Source of the DNA: Candidatus Bipolaricaulis anaerobius | Lineage (GTDB): Bacteria > Bipolaricaulota > Bipolaricaulia > Bipolaricaulales > Bipolaricaulaceae | Assembly: GCF_900465355.1 (NCBI RefSeq) | Contig: NZ_LS483254.1 | Span: 1,240,001-1,304,000 of the forward strand | DNA length: 64,000 bases | Reading direction: 5' to 3' | Position numbers and translations under genes: made by a program | Notes under the pieces: generated by a model | The model's input: only the letters and a program-made list of their open reading frames with translations | What the model was told of the DNA's origin: nothing | Database searches by the model: none | Shown here: piece after piece, positions 1-8,398 of the stretch | How positions within the stretch are numbered: the stretch's first letter is position 1 | How the letters are laid out: every line of letters begins with the position of its first letter

Positions 1-1109
1 TCCTTCACGTACAGCCCACCCTGACAGAGGATCTCGACCTCCGCTTCCGTGGGGGAGAGGAGGCGGCCCGTGGCCGCGAGGACCCTCCGCCGGCGGACGA
101 GGTCAGCCCGCCGATGACGGACCCGCTCCGGGGTCCGCTGCTCGATCTCCCCCACAAGCGCCCCCACGGCCCGCGTGAAGGCCTCCTCGTCCACCGGCCG
201 TGCAAGCTCGATCCGCGCCCGGTACCTTTTGTCGGCCCGTTCCTCCTTCACCTGGGCCACGAGGTCCGCCGTGCCCGGTCGGAGGTCGAGGACCTCCACC
301 TTCCCCGCGGCGGCAGCGTTCACCTCGCGGGCAATCGCCTCCAGGTCGAGGGTGCGGATCGTGGGCTCCTTGACCTCGATCACGAACGGCCGACCCCGGC
401 CGAGCATCCGCGCGTCGATGTCCTCCCGCCCTGCCCCGTGGAGGTGGCCTCCCGTGCCGCCGCTGGCGGCGAGGAACGCGGGGAGCACGAGCTCCTCGAC
501 CGAGGTCGGGTACTGCTTCCCCGTCCCCCCGCAGCTCACGCAGCCCCGGCCACGGCAGCTCCGGCACGGCCAGTGGGTTTGGGGGATCCCCCGCGCGAGC
601 TTCCGGTACCGGCCGTAGAAGAAGGCCGGGGCGACGGTGAGCGCGATCGCCCCCGTGTCGAGGTCCACCGTGAACTGTACGTCCGGGCGGGCGAAGTCCA
701 CCGTCGCCTCCCGCCCCGCCAGTTCCCGCTCGAACGCCTTCCCCAGCTCCCGATTCACATCGCGCCTGAACGGTTCGGCCCACGGGGAGGGGAACCGCTC
801 AGCGAGGAACTCCTCCACCGCCTCGTGGCGGGGGGAGAGGCGCACGCCGAAGAGGAACGTGGCGAACTCCCGATCCCGAACGAGTTCGGCCGCCTCGCGG
901 GCCCGCGCAGCGAGGGTCGGCCACAGGCCTTGGCAGACCCAGCACCGTCCCTCGGGGACCGACGCCCCGCCGCCGGCTGCGGCACGGAGGATCCTCCCCC
1001 GCTCCGCATTGGGGACACCGGAGCCCAGCCCAGCGAAGCGACGCCCGAGGCACCGATCGCAGATCGGCCCCGCGGAGGCAAGAGAGGCGGCGAGTTCGAG
1101 CGGGTCCAC
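1..1109 (-). CDS. pus10: Archaeal-type tRNA pseudouridine synthase Pus10 (3' end outside window)
   Basis: About 369 codons are visible from a GTG at 1109; the frame runs off the left edge, so the C-terminus is missing. Pus10 makes pseudouridine at tRNA positions 54/55 in Archaea and some eukaryotes. Seen here: N-terminal zinc-knuckle pairs (CDRCLGRRFAGLG at residues 17-29, CWVCQG near 56), the signature block THWPCRSC..GRGCVSCGGTGKQYPTSVEEL, and the catalytic-Asp motif GREDIDARMLGRGRPFVIEV. These are the diagnostic Pus10 motifs in the right order. The start is chosen because a TATAAT hexamer lies 7 nt upstream and there is no Shine-Dalgarno sequence, which fits a leaderless mRNA. The neighbours are ordinary bacterial genes, so a Pus10 here is unusual. 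Family assignment is strong; activity on positions 54/55 is inferred. Confidence 0.9.
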   Translation of the reverse strand, partial: MDPLELAASLASAGPICDRCLGRRFAGLGSGVPNAERGRILRAAAGGGASVPEGRCWVCQGLWPTLAARAREAAELVRDREFATFLFGVRLSPRHEAVEEFLAERFPSPWAEPFRRDVNRELGKAFERELAGREATVDFARPDVQFTVDLDTGAIALTVAPAFFYGRYRKLARGIPQTHWPCRSCRGRGCVSCGGTGKQYPTSVEELVLPAFLAASGGTGGHLHGAGREDIDARMLGRGRPFVIEVKEPTIRTLDLEAIAREVNAAAAGKVEVLDLRPGTADLVAQVKEERADKRYRARIELARPVDEEAFTRAVGALVGEIEQRTPERVRHRRADLVRRRRVLAATGRLLSPTEAEVEILCQGGLYVK

Positions 1110-1116
1110 GAAGGAG

Positions 1117-1122
1117 ATTATA
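1117..1122 (-). promoter_or_regulatory. -10 box TATAAT for leaderless pus10
   Basis: On the minus strand TATAAT ends 7 nt before the GTG of pus10, so transcription would begin at or next to the start codon. No clear TTGACA is visible 16-18 bp upstream. The same arrangement recurs at several other genes in the window. Confidence 0.5.
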
Positions 1123-1180
1123 GGGGGTAAGGCGCGTATACTGATCCCCTATGCCCCTCGTACGGGGCGAGGAGGATCCG

Positions 1181-2293
1181 ATGACGATGCGTGAGGTGGT
1201 GCGGAGGGTCGGGGCATGGGTCGCCGTTCTGACCGCAGTTTTGGGGGCAACCGCCGTCGCGGCAGGGGATGTGGTGGCCTGGATCCCCTACGCGCGGATC
1301 ACCCCCGAGTACGACAACGTGGTTGCCATCCTCGGGTTCCGCCCGACGGAGACGACGACGACCGACCCGGCGGAGCTCGACCTCCTGCTCGCGGGCCGGC
1401 CGGTGCTCCTCATCCCCGAGCAATCGGAGGCCGAAGAGAGGGCCCTCGAGGAGCTGGGCCTCGCCACGGCAACCGTCCTGACCGGGTTCCTCGCCCAAGG
1501 AGGCCGGATCGTGGGCCTGACCTACTCCCAGGGGGCCGAGGACATCCTGCGCGGGGCCGGGCTATGGGCTGTGACGGATGACTACAACGTCACGGGCGGT
1601 GACATCGCGATCGCCCTTCCCACTGACCCCTTGGCGCGGGACGTCCCCGCGCGCTACGAGGGTCCGGACGGGAGCACCGACTTCGCGAACCTGCCCCGGG
1701 ACGCGGTGGTGGTCGCCTGGGACACGGTGGACGAGGCGCCGGTCGTCTTCCGCTGGGAGACACGGGGGGGAACGGTGGTCATGCTCGGGTTCGACTGCTA
1801 CGAGTACAACGACGCGACGGCGCAACTCCTCACGAACGCGGTTGAGGTTGCGCTTGGGACGCCCGTCGAACCAGCCGCGGACAACGTGGTGCAGGACCTG
1901 GGCCCAGCCGATATCGAGGACATCCTCATCCAGCTTGGCTACACGTTCGACAGGAGGACCGACGACTACGGCGATCCGGCCTGGGTGATCTACCTCAACG
2001 TGGCCACGGTGGCGCTGTTCGTGGACGACCCGGTGGAGGATGCCCCGGGCCGGTACCAGTACCTTCAACTCTATGCGGGGTGGCTCACCGGCGGCGCGAC
2101 CCCGTGCGAGGTCGTCAACGCGTGGAACCAGGCCAAGCGGGGCTCGCGCGCCTACCTCGACGAGGACGGTGACGTGGCGCTCGAGGCCGATCTCTACCTG
2201 CGGGGCGGGGTGACGCGGGACACGATCGCCGAGTTCCTGGAACGATTCGAGCGGATCCTGCCCATCTTCCTCGACCACCTGCACGAGGGCTAG
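1181..2293 (+). CDS. Secreted protein: GATase/ThuA-like domain plus YbjN-like domain
   Basis: The protein has 370 residues from ATG 1181, which follows GAGGAGG by five bases. It begins with a clear signal peptide (MTMREVVRRVGAWVAVLTAVLGATAVAA). Residues about 30-240 look like a class-I glutamine-amidotransferase/ThuA-type alpha-beta fold (strand VLLIPEQS, turn GGRIVGLTYSQGAEDILRGAG, strand GGTVVMLGFD). No catalytic Cys/His pair is evident, so it is probably non-enzymatic. Residues about 250-370 resemble the YbjN fold (repeated beta strands, then CEVVNAWN and a C-terminal helix), known as a chaperone-like domain. An alternative leaderless ATG at 1151 follows TATACT at 1137-1142 by 8 nt, but it would put ten residues before the signal peptide. 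Function unknown. Confidence 0.75.
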   Translation: MTMREVVRRVGAWVAVLTAVLGATAVAAGDVVAWIPYARITPEYDNVVAILGFRPTETTTTDPAELDLLLAGRPVLLIPEQSEAEERALEELGLATATVLTGFLAQGGRIVGLTYSQGAEDILRGAGLWAVTDDYNVTGGDIAIALPTDPLARDVPARYEGPDGSTDFANLPRDAVVVAWDTVDEAPVVFRWETRGGTVVMLGFDCYEYNDATAQLLTNAVEVALGTPVEPAADNVVQDLGPADIEDILIQLGYTFDRRTDDYGDPAWVIYLNVATVALFVDDPVEDAPGRYQYLQLYAGWLTGGATPCEVVNAWNQAKRGSRAYLDEDGDVALEADLYLRGGVTRDTIAEFLERFERILPIFLDHLHEG

Positions 2294-2372
2294 CGAGCGC
2301 CTCGTTCGTCATGGGTTCGCCCGGGGCCGGGAGGTCGTTGCCCCGCCCCGGGCGAGCGTCCATTGCGATCCG

Positions 2373-2877
2373 CTACAGCCGGCCTCCCATCGTAAGGGCG
2401 AGGACCGCCTTTGGGGCATGAAGCCGGTTCTCCGCCTGGTCGTACAGCCACGCCAGCTCGGGGTCATCGCACAGCTCAACGTCGGCCTCGTTGCCGCGGT
2501 CGATGGGCATCACGTGCATGAGGTACCCGGGCTTCGCCAGTCCCCTGTGCCTCTTACGGGTGTACTTCCAATCCTTGAACCTCTCCGCGTTCTTGATCTC
2601 CGCCTCTTTGCCGATCTCGTAGCGGCGGGCTCATCCACCCCCGGGGGAACACGACCGTCGCCCCCTTCACGGCATCGTCAAGCTCAGTGGTGACCTCGAA
2701 CTTCCCCCCGCCCTGTTGGGCGAACTTCTGAGCCAAGTTCAAGGCCGCGGGGTCGAGCTCGTAGCCCATCTCCGCGAGCACCCTCGCCACGCCGGAGACC
2801 CGCTCGGTGGAATAGACCACCTCCTCCCCTTCCGTGGCGGAGCACCGCACCGCTTTCTCGTAAACATCCGGGGCAGG
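2373..2877 (-). pseudogene. Decayed YgeW-like carbamoyltransferase fragment (truncated, frameshifted)
   Basis: Two reading frames together give the C-terminal half of a carbamoyltransferase. The first frame holds VARVLAEMGYELDPAALNLAQ and FEVTTELDDAVKGATVVFPR. After a frame change near 2640 the second frame continues with [38 protein letters not shown] and [18 protein letters not shown]. The tail closely matches the neighbouring intact gene (AENRLHTAKAVMALTMGG). The N-terminal carbamoyl-phosphate domain is absent and an in-frame stop lies upstream. It looks like a broken tandem duplicate. A sequencing error could explain the frameshift but not the missing half. Confidence 0.8.
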
Positions 2878-2896
2878 GTGTTACGCCCTGCCCCGG
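2868..2896. terminator. Perfect 11-bp stem-loop between ygeW-like gene and its broken copy
   Basis: Arms CCGGGGCAGGG (2868-2878) and CCCTGCCCCGG (2886-2896) flank a 7-nt loop. It lies just past the 3' end of the minus-strand carbamoyltransferase and at the broken edge of the duplicate. There is no T-tract, so it may be a processing or termination hairpin, or a scar of the event that truncated the copy. Confidence 0.45.
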
Positions 2897-2920
2897 ACGC
2901 AGCTCGGGCAGGGCGAATAC

Positions 2921-3910
2921 CTATGGTCTCCCGCCCATCGTGAGCGCCATGACCGCCTTCGCCGTGTGGAGCCGGTTCTCCGCCTCGTCGTACACCACCG
3001 ACTGCGGCCCGTCGATCACCGCATCCGTGACCTCCTTGCCGCGGTCAGCGGGAAGGGCATGCATGTAGATCGCGTGACGCCGCGTCAGCTTCATCCGCCG
3101 CTCGTCGCAGATCCAGTCCCGATGCTTCTTCGTCTCGGCGACGATCCCCTCCGGGGTCGAGGCGGCGAAAAAGCCGCCCCAGTTCTTCGGGATCACGACA
3201 TCGGCCTTGTCGAACGCTTCGTCCATATCGTGGGTCACCGTGATCTTGCCCCCGTGGTGGGCCGCGTTCTCCCGGGCCTGGGCCATGATCTCCGGGCTGA
3301 GATCGAACTTCTCCGGGTAGGCAAGGGTGATGTCCATCCCGTACCGCGCGAAGAGGAGGATCTGCGATTGCGGGACAGACAGGGGCTTGAGGTGCGATTC
3401 AGCGTAGGCCCAGCTGATCCCGACCTTCACTCCGTGGAGATCCGTCCCGAATCGCTCCCGAATCGTCATGATGTCGGCGAGAACCTGCATCGGGTGGTAC
3501 ACGTCATCCTGCAGGTTGAGGACAGGGACCCGCGACCGGGCAGCGGTCCGGCGCAGGTACTCGTTCCCCTTCCCGTACTCGCAGGCGCGGATCGCGATCG
3601 CGTGCCCGAGACGCGACAGGACCTCCGCCGTGTCCTCCGGGGTCTCGCCATGGGAGAGCTGGAGCTTGTCTGGGGTGAGAAAATGCGCATGTCCGCCGAG
3701 CTGGGTGATCCCGGCCTCGATCGAATTCCGCGTCCGGGTGGAGCTGTCGTAGAAGATCATGAACACCGTCTTGTAGAGGAGCCATGGGGTTGGCTCATCG
3801 TGAGCGAACTTCAGTTTCAGCTCCCGCGCCACGTCCAGAAAGACGTCGATCTCGTCGCGGGTGTAGTCCTGGCACGTGATGAAGTGCCGCCCTCGGAAGA
3901 AACTGGACAT
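2921..3910 (-). CDS. YgeW-like aspartate/ornithine-type carbamoyltransferase
   Basis: The protein has 329 residues; AGGAGGG precedes ATG 3910. The carbamoyl-phosphate site is SSTRTRNS (about residues 55-62), with HPMQVLADI near 138-146 and the YMHALPADRG motif near 284. The stretch GISWAYAESHLKPLSVPQ... ARYGMDITLAYPEKFDLSPE matches E. coli YgeW better than classical ornithine transcarbamylase; YgeW-family substrates are unknown. The usual HCLP cysteine is alanine here. It is the last gene of a minus-strand unit after a YgeY-like hydrolase and carbamate kinase, mirroring E. coli ygeW-ygeX-ygeY-hyuA-yqeA. The likely direction is phosphorolysis of a carbamoylated compound to carbamoyl phosphate, which carbamate kinase converts to ATP. 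The substrate is not determinable here. Confidence 0.85.
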   Translation of the reverse strand: MSSFFRGRHFITCQDYTRDEIDVFLDVARELKLKFAHDEPTPWLLYKTVFMIFYDSSTRTRNSIEAGITQLGGHAHFLTPDKLQLSHGETPEDTAEVLSRLGHAIAIRACEYGKGNEYLRRTAARSRVPVLNLQDDVYHPMQVLADIMTIRERFGTDLHGVKVGISWAYAESHLKPLSVPQSQILLFARYGMDITLAYPEKFDLSPEIMAQARENAAHHGGKITVTHDMDEAFDKADVVIPKNWGGFFAASTPEGIVAETKKHRDWICDERRMKLTRRHAIYMHALPADRGKEVTDAVIDGPQSVVYDEAENRLHTAKAVMALTMGGRP

Positions 3911-3914
3911 ACGG

Positions 3915-5138
3915 TTACCCTCCTTTTATTTGCGAAACTTGGGCCAGCTCGGTGAGGAGCGTGGCCGGAAACGCAGCGTAAAACGCTGCGCTGAACACAA
4001 GGTCTTCGGTCTTCACTCGTTCGTTCGGGGCATGGGCGAGCGCCTCCGCCCCTGGACCGAATCCTACCGTGGGGATGTGGTACACGCCCGCGGTAACCGT
4101 GCCGTTCGTGCTGAAGTTCCAGTGCGCGATCTCGGGGTCCCGTCCAAAAACGCGGCGATAGGTCTTCGCCGCCGCGCGGGTGATGAGGGCATCCTCCGCC
4201 TCGAGCCACACCGGGAAGTACTTCTCGGTGGGATAGCGCAGCCCGGTATAACTCGGCTCGTCGAACACGAGCTCACGCACCGTTCCCGCGATCCCCGCTC
4301 GCCGGAGGGCGTCCTCCAGCTCGCGAAACACCTGGTCCTTGGACTCGCCAACGGTCAGGCGGCGATCGAGGTGGACCTCGCACACATCGGGGACGGCGTT
4401 CAGAGACGGCGACTGGGAGCTGATCTCCGTGACAGCGATCGTCCCCTTGCCGAGCACTGGCCTCACGGGGAGCCGCTCGTTCAGGCATTCGAGCTCGGCC
4501 ACGACGCGTGCCATCTTGTAGACCGCGTTGTCCCCGAGCTCGGGGGAGCTGGCGTGGGCCGAGCGGCCGGCGACGCGCAGCCGCACCTCGATCCGTCCCC
4601 GCTGTCCGCGGTTCACCCTCATCTCTGTCGGCTCGGTGATGAGGACGAAATCTGGGCGCAGCCCGGACTCCTCGATGATGTACCGCCAGCAGAGGCCGTC
4701 GCAGTCCTCCTCGAGGACCGAGCCCACGACGTACACCGTGAAGGCATCGAGAGCCCCGAGTTCTCTCATGATCTTCATCCCGTAAATCATCGCCGCCATC
4801 GCGGCCTTCTGGTCCGACGCCCCGCGCCCGTAGAGCCAGGTGCCGTCGGTGTCGCCACTGTAGGGATCTCGCTCCCAGAGGTCACGGTTCCCCGGCTCGA
4901 CGGTGTCGATGTGGGCGTCGATCGCGATCTTCACCGGGCCATCGCCGACCTGGCCGATGACGTTCCCGAACGGATCGGTCCACACCTTGGCGAACCCGGC
5001 GGCTTGCATCTCCGACGCGATCAGCTGGACGATCTCTCCCTCTCGTCCCGACGGGCTCGGCGTCTGGATGATGCGCCGGCCCAGGCCGACGATCTCTGCG
5101 CGATAGGCCTCTGCCCGAGCGAGGAACTCGCTCCTCAT
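3915..5138 (-). CDS. ygeY: YgeY-like M20-family metallohydrolase
   Basis: The product has 407 residues, starting at MRSEFLARAE because AAAGGAGG sits just upstream of ATG 5138. It carries the M20/ArgE-DapE zinc ligands: IDAHIDTV (His-x-Asp, near residue 81), GRGASDQKAAMAAM (bridging Asp), VLEEDCDG (catalytic Glu pair) and ITEPTE. The dimerisation-domain motif GRSAHAS is present. The sequence matches the YgeY subgroup often annotated as selenium-metabolism-linked hydrolase, whose substrate is unknown. It lies 4 nt from the YgeW-like gene and 36 nt from carbamate kinase. In this setting it probably removes an acyl or carbamoyl group from an amino-acid-like intermediate; that is an inference. Confidence 0.88.
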   Translation of the reverse strand: MRSEFLARAEAYRAEIVGLGRRIIQTPSPSGREGEIVQLIASEMQAAGFAKVWTDPFGNVIGQVGDGPVKIAIDAHIDTVEPGNRDLWERDPYSGDTDGTWLYGRGASDQKAAMAAMIYGMKIMRELGALDAFTVYVVGSVLEEDCDGLCWRYIIEESGLRPDFVLITEPTEMRVNRGQRGRIEVRLRVAGRSAHASSPELGDNAVYKMARVVAELECLNERLPVRPVLGKGTIAVTEISSQSPSLNAVPDVCEVHLDRRLTVGESKDQVFRELEDALRRAGIAGTVRELVFDEPSYTGLRYPTEKYFPVWLEAEDALITRAAAKTYRRVFGRDPEIAHWNFSTNGTVTAGVYHIPTVGFGPGAEALAHAPNERVKTEDLVFSAAFYAAFPATLLTELAQVSQIKGG

Positions 5139-5174
5139 CGTTCCTCCTTTCCGATAGGCGAGCAAGTGGCGGCA

Positions 5175-6125
5175 CTACCCCCGCACGACCTGTGTCCCCG
5201 CGCGGCCCTCCGCGGCCTCCACCGCCTGGGCGAGGGAGGCGATCACAGCTCGCTCCCCTCCAGCCTCGATGAACCGCACACAAGCCTTGACCTTCGGCTC
5301 CATCGAGCCCTTGGCGAAGTGCCCCTGTTGCGCGTACCCCTTCGCCTCGGCGACCGTCAACCGGTCGAGGACCTTCTCCCCAGGCCTCTTGTAGTTCAGG
5401 CGCACCCGGTCCACATCGGTGAGGATGAGGAACACCGCCGCTCCCACATCCTCGGCGAGCCTTTCCCCAGCGAGGTCCTTGTCGATCACCGCCTCCACGC
5501 CCCGATAGGTCCCATCCTCCTTGATCACCGGGATCCCCCCACCGCCGGAGGCGACGACGATCGCCCGGTTCTCGACCAATAGACGGATCGCCTCCCGCTC
5601 CACGATCGCCTTGGGGTCTGGAGAGGGGACGACCCGCCGCCAGCCGCGCCCGGCGTCCTCAACGACGTGCCACCCCTTCTCCGCCTGGAGGCGCTTCGCC
5701 TCCTCGGCAGAATAGAACGGGCCCACCGGCTTGGTGGGATTCTCGAAGGCGGGGTCGGCCTTGTCCACCAGGACCTGGGTGACGATCGTCGCCACGGGGA
5801 TATCGCCCCGCCCCGCGTGGGCGAGCACATTATGGAACGCCTGTTGGATCATGTACCCGATGAACCCCTGCGACTCCGCCCCGCAGACGTCCATCGGCAT
5901 CGGGGGGACCACCGCCTTCGCCGCATCCTGCTGGAGGAGGATGTTCCCCACCTGGGGGCCGTTGCCGTGGGTGATCACGAGGCGCCATTTTCCCGAGAGG
6001 ACCATCGCCGCCAGCTGCTCCACCGTGCGCTGGACGTTGCCGTACTGCTCCTCGAACGTCCCCTTTTGCCCCGGCTGGAGGATCGCGTTACCCCCCAGGG
6101 CCACCACGACCGTCTTCTTCGTCAC
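5175..6125 (-). CDS. arcC: Carbamate kinase
   Basis: The enzyme has 316 residues from GTG 6125; AAGGAG lies 10 nt upstream. It converts carbamoyl phosphate plus ADP to ATP, ammonia and CO2. Amino-acid-kinase motifs are clear: VVALGGNAI at the N-terminus, [11 protein letters not shown] (about residues 53-63), GGGGIPV (about 209) and the C-terminal segment [14 protein letters not shown]. Length is normal for the family. It is the ATP-harvesting step of the island and lies 23 nt after the gntR-type gene, so the two are probably cotranscribed from the 6871-6919 promoter. E. coli YqeA is the contextual counterpart. Confidence 0.95.
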   Translation of the reverse strand: MTKKTVVVALGGNAILQPGQKGTFEEQYGNVQRTVEQLAAMVLSGKWRLVITHGNGPQVGNILLQQDAAKAVVPPMPMDVCGAESQGFIGYMIQQAFHNVLAHAGRGDIPVATIVTQVLVDKADPAFENPTKPVGPFYSAEEAKRLQAEKGWHVVEDAGRGWRRVVPSPDPKAIVEREAIRLLVENRAIVVASGGGGIPVIKEDGTYRGVEAVIDKDLAGERLAEDVGAAVFLILTDVDRVRLNYKRPGEKVLDRLTVAEAKGYAQQGHFAKGSMEPKVKACVRFIEAGGERAVIASLAQAVEAAEGRAGTQVVRG

Positions 6126-6148
6126 CTGAGCACACTCCTTCGTGGGTT

Positions 6149-6868
6149 CTAGCCAGTTGCCTCGTCGCTGGGGACGAGGCGCCACATCCGCATCCAGTGC
6201 GCGCGCATCGCCGCGCGGGCCTGGGCCGGATGGCGGGCGCGCACCGCCGCCGCCACACTCCGGTGCAGCCCCGCCACCTCGCCGATGTCCCCCGCGTCCT
6301 TCAGGTAGTACTCCCGGGTGAACTCCCGGTACAGCCGTTCGTCCATCGTGTGGATGAGGGGGACGAGCACCGCACTGAGGAGGCTGTTCCCGGTCGCCTC
6401 CACCAGGGCGAGGTGGAATCCCTTGTCGGCGGAAAAGTAGGCATCGAAGGTCGTCGGATCAGCGAGCGAACCGAGCTCGGCACCGATCGCCTCCAGCCGC
6501 TCCGCCTGGGCCTCCGTCCTCTTCCGCGCTGCGAGCTCCGCCAGCGGCGGCTCCAAGACCGTCCGCGCCTCCATGATCTCCAGACAGCTCGCCTCGCTCT
6601 CCAGAAGGAGCAACGCCTGGCGGGCAAGCGGCTCCGTGGGCGGGCGCACGAAATTTCCGATCCCGACGCGCGGCTCGATCAGGCCCACCGCGGCGAGGCC
6701 GGACAGGGCCTCGCGGACGGTGGGCCGGCTCACCCCCATCATCTGGGCGAGCTCGGCCTCCGAGGGGAGTCTGGCCTCCGGGGCGAACGCGCCGCGGCGG
6801 ATGGCCTCCAGGATCTGTTCAGCCACCTCCGTCGAGGCCTTCGTGGATCGGACTCTATGGAACTCCAT
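6149..6868 (-). CDS. FadR-subfamily GntR transcriptional regulator
   Basis: The protein has 239 residues from ATG 6868 ([10 protein letters not shown]). An upstream in-frame start at 6919 is rejected because it would place the promoter and operator inside the gene. The winged helix covers residues about 10-75 ([40 protein letters not shown]). An all-helical FCD effector domain follows, with D and H residues of the metal/ligand site ([25 protein letters not shown]). It heads the operon with carbamate kinase and the YgeY- and YgeW-like genes and diverges from the PLP enzyme. An operator-like palindrome of the FadR type lies within the shared promoter, so autoregulation and control of both arms are likely. 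The effector is probably an organic-acid or amino-acid metabolite. Confidence 0.9.
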   Translation of the reverse strand: MEFHRVRSTKASTEVAEQILEAIRRGAFAPEARLPSEAELAQMMGVSRPTVREALSGLAAVGLIEPRVGIGNFVRPPTEPLARQALLLLESEASCLEIMEARTVLEPPLAELAARKRTEAQAERLEAIGAELGSLADPTTFDAYFSADKGFHLALVEATGNSLLSAVLVPLIHTMDERLYREFTREYYLKDAGDIGEVAGLHRSVAAAVRARHPAQARAAMRAHWMRMWRLVPSDEATG

Positions 6869-6870
6869 GC

Positions 6871-6919
6871 TTGTCAACCTGTCAGACAGTATGCTAGCAT
6901 TATCACCTACACCGGTCAA
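6871..6919. promoter_or_regulatory. Overlapping divergent promoters sharing one palindromic -10, with FadR-type operator
   Basis: Rightward promoter: -35 TTGTCA (6871-6876), 18-bp spacer, -10 TAGCAT (6895-6900), serving the PLP enzyme. Leftward promoter: -35 TTGACC (complement of 6914-6919), 17-bp spacer, -10 TAGCAT (complement of 6891-6896), serving gntR and its operon. Both -10 boxes are halves of the palindrome ATGCTAGCAT (6891-6900). The operator CTGTC-A-GACAG (6879-6889) matches the TnGTnnnACnA pattern of FadR-subfamily regulators. It sits in the rightward spacer and near the leftward start point, so one bound dimer could silence both promoters. Confidence 0.65.
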
Positions 6920-6933
6920 TAAAGAGGAGGACC

Positions 6934-8397
6934 ATGATCGATCTTTCCAAGCGTGAAAAAGGGCGCATGCGGGCGGCGAAGCGGGCGCGGGAGCGGGGCA
7001 TCGTCGTCCCCACGTTCGCGGAGATGCGCGACCCGGAGAAGATTCGTCCGGAGATCCGCGCTGAGCTCAAGGAGATTGGGCTATGGGATGCCCATCCCCG
7101 CAACCTGTTCCGCATCACGTGGAAGAACGAGCCCGTCAAGCAGGGCGGCGGGTTCGGCGGCGTGAACCACATCGAGTTCCCGCCCGCTCTCACCGGGGTC
7201 CGGGCGCGGGTGATCGCCCTCGTCGGGAAGTGGTTCCCCACCGGATCCCACAAAGTGGGAGCCACCTTCGGGTGCCTCGTGCCGCGCCTCGTGACCGGGC
7301 AGTTCGACCCCACGGTCCACAAGGCGGCATGGCCGTCCACCGGGAACTACTGCCGGGGGGGGGCGTACAACTCCGCCCTTCTTGGGTGCGAGTCCATCGC
7401 CATCCTCCCCGAGGGGATGAGCCGGGAGCGGTTCGAATGGCTGCGCCAAATCGCGGGTGAGGTCATCGCCACTCCCGGGAGCGAATCCAACGTGTGGGAG
7501 ATCTTCCAGAAGTGCAAGGAGCTCCAGGTGACGCGGGACGACGTCATGATCTTCAACCAGTTTGATGAATTCGGTAACCACCTCTGGCACTACGCGGTGA
7601 CCGGCCCGGCGATGGAGGAGGTCCTCGCCGCCGAGCTCAGGGCGGGCGAGCGGTACGCTGGCGTGGTCCTCACTTCTGGCTCGGCGGGCACCTTGGCGAG
7701 CGGGGACTACCTCAAGGAGGCCCATCCCCAAAGCAGGATCGCCGTCGGGGAGTCCCTCCAGTGCCCAACCCTCCTCCAGGCCGGGTTCGGGAGCCACCGC
7801 ATTGAGGGGATCGGGGACAAGCACGTCCCGTGGATCCACAACGTGCGGAACACGGATCTCGTCATCGCTCTCGATGACGAGGGACCTCTTTCCCTCATCC
7901 GGCTCTTCAACGAGCCCGAGGGCCGCAACCACCTCCTCCGCCAGGGCGTCCCGGCATCGCTCGTGGATCAGCTCGACCTCGTGGGGATCTCCGGCGCGGC
8001 GAACCTCCTTTTGGCGGTGAAGTTCGCCCGCTACTATGAGCTCACGGAGCGCGATGTCGTCCTCACCGTGCTCACCGACTCGATGGAGCTCTACCGGAGC
8101 CGGATCGCGGAGCTGCGCGAGGAGCGGGGGCCGTACACGGCGCTCCACGCCGCCGCGGACCACGGGCGATGGCTCCTCGGGGCGACGACCGACCACCTGC
8201 TCGAGCTCACCTACACCGAGCGGAAGCGGATCCATAACCAGAAGTACTTCACGTGGGTCGAGCAGATGGGGAAGTCGGTCGAGGAGCTCAACGCCCAGTG
8301 GTACGACTGGCCAGAGTACTGGGATCGCATCCACCGTCAGGCGGACGCGATCGACGAGCTGATCGTGGAGTTCAACCGCGCTGTGGCGCAGGGGTAG
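6934..8397 (+). CDS. PLP-dependent fold-type II enzyme (lyase/synthase-like), substrate unknown
   Basis: The protein has 487 residues and a strong AGAGGAGG before ATG 6934. The PLP lysine is probably Lys107 in PTGSHKVGATFG. STGNYCRGGAYNSALLG corresponds to the asparagine-containing substrate loop of cysteine-synthase/threonine-dehydratase relatives, and TSGSAGTLASGDYLK to the phosphate-binding glycine loop. It is longer than diaminopropionate ammonia-lyase YgeX (about 400 residues), and the C-terminal 90 residues (ERKRIHNQKYFTWVEQMGKS) are extra. Its place opposite the YgeW/YgeY/carbamate-kinase operon, under the same operator, suggests it fills the slot that ygeX holds in E. coli, perhaps releasing ammonia. 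XdhC follows by one nucleotide, so the two are translationally linked. Confidence 0.8.
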   Translation: MIDLSKREKGRMRAAKRARERGIVVPTFAEMRDPEKIRPEIRAELKEIGLWDAHPRNLFRITWKNEPVKQGGGFGGVNHIEFPPALTGVRARVIALVGKWFPTGSHKVGATFGCLVPRLVTGQFDPTVHKAAWPSTGNYCRGGAYNSALLGCESIAILPEGMSRERFEWLRQIAGEVIATPGSESNVWEIFQKCKELQVTRDDVMIFNQFDEFGNHLWHYAVTGPAMEEVLAAELRAGERYAGVVLTSGSAGTLASGDYLKEAHPQSRIAVGESLQCPTLLQAGFGSHRIEGIGDKHVPWIHNVRNTDLVIALDDEGPLSLIRLFNEPEGRNHLLRQGVPASLVDQLDLVGISGAANLLLAVKFARYYELTERDVVLTVLTDSMELYRSRIAELREERGPYTALHAAADHGRWLLGATTDHLLELTYTERKRIHNQKYFTWVEQMGKSVEELNAQWYDWPEYWDRIHRQADAIDELIVEFNRAVAQG

Positions 8398-8398
8398 C

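Noticed and set aside
114-1130. Long plus-strand frame of 338 codons
   Set aside because: It is the antisense shadow of pus10, whose minus-strand translation carries many conserved motifs.
3876-5582. 568-codon plus-strand frame
   Set aside because: Low-complexity Arg/His/Pro composition; it lies antisense to ygeY and carbamate kinase, both with clear motifs.
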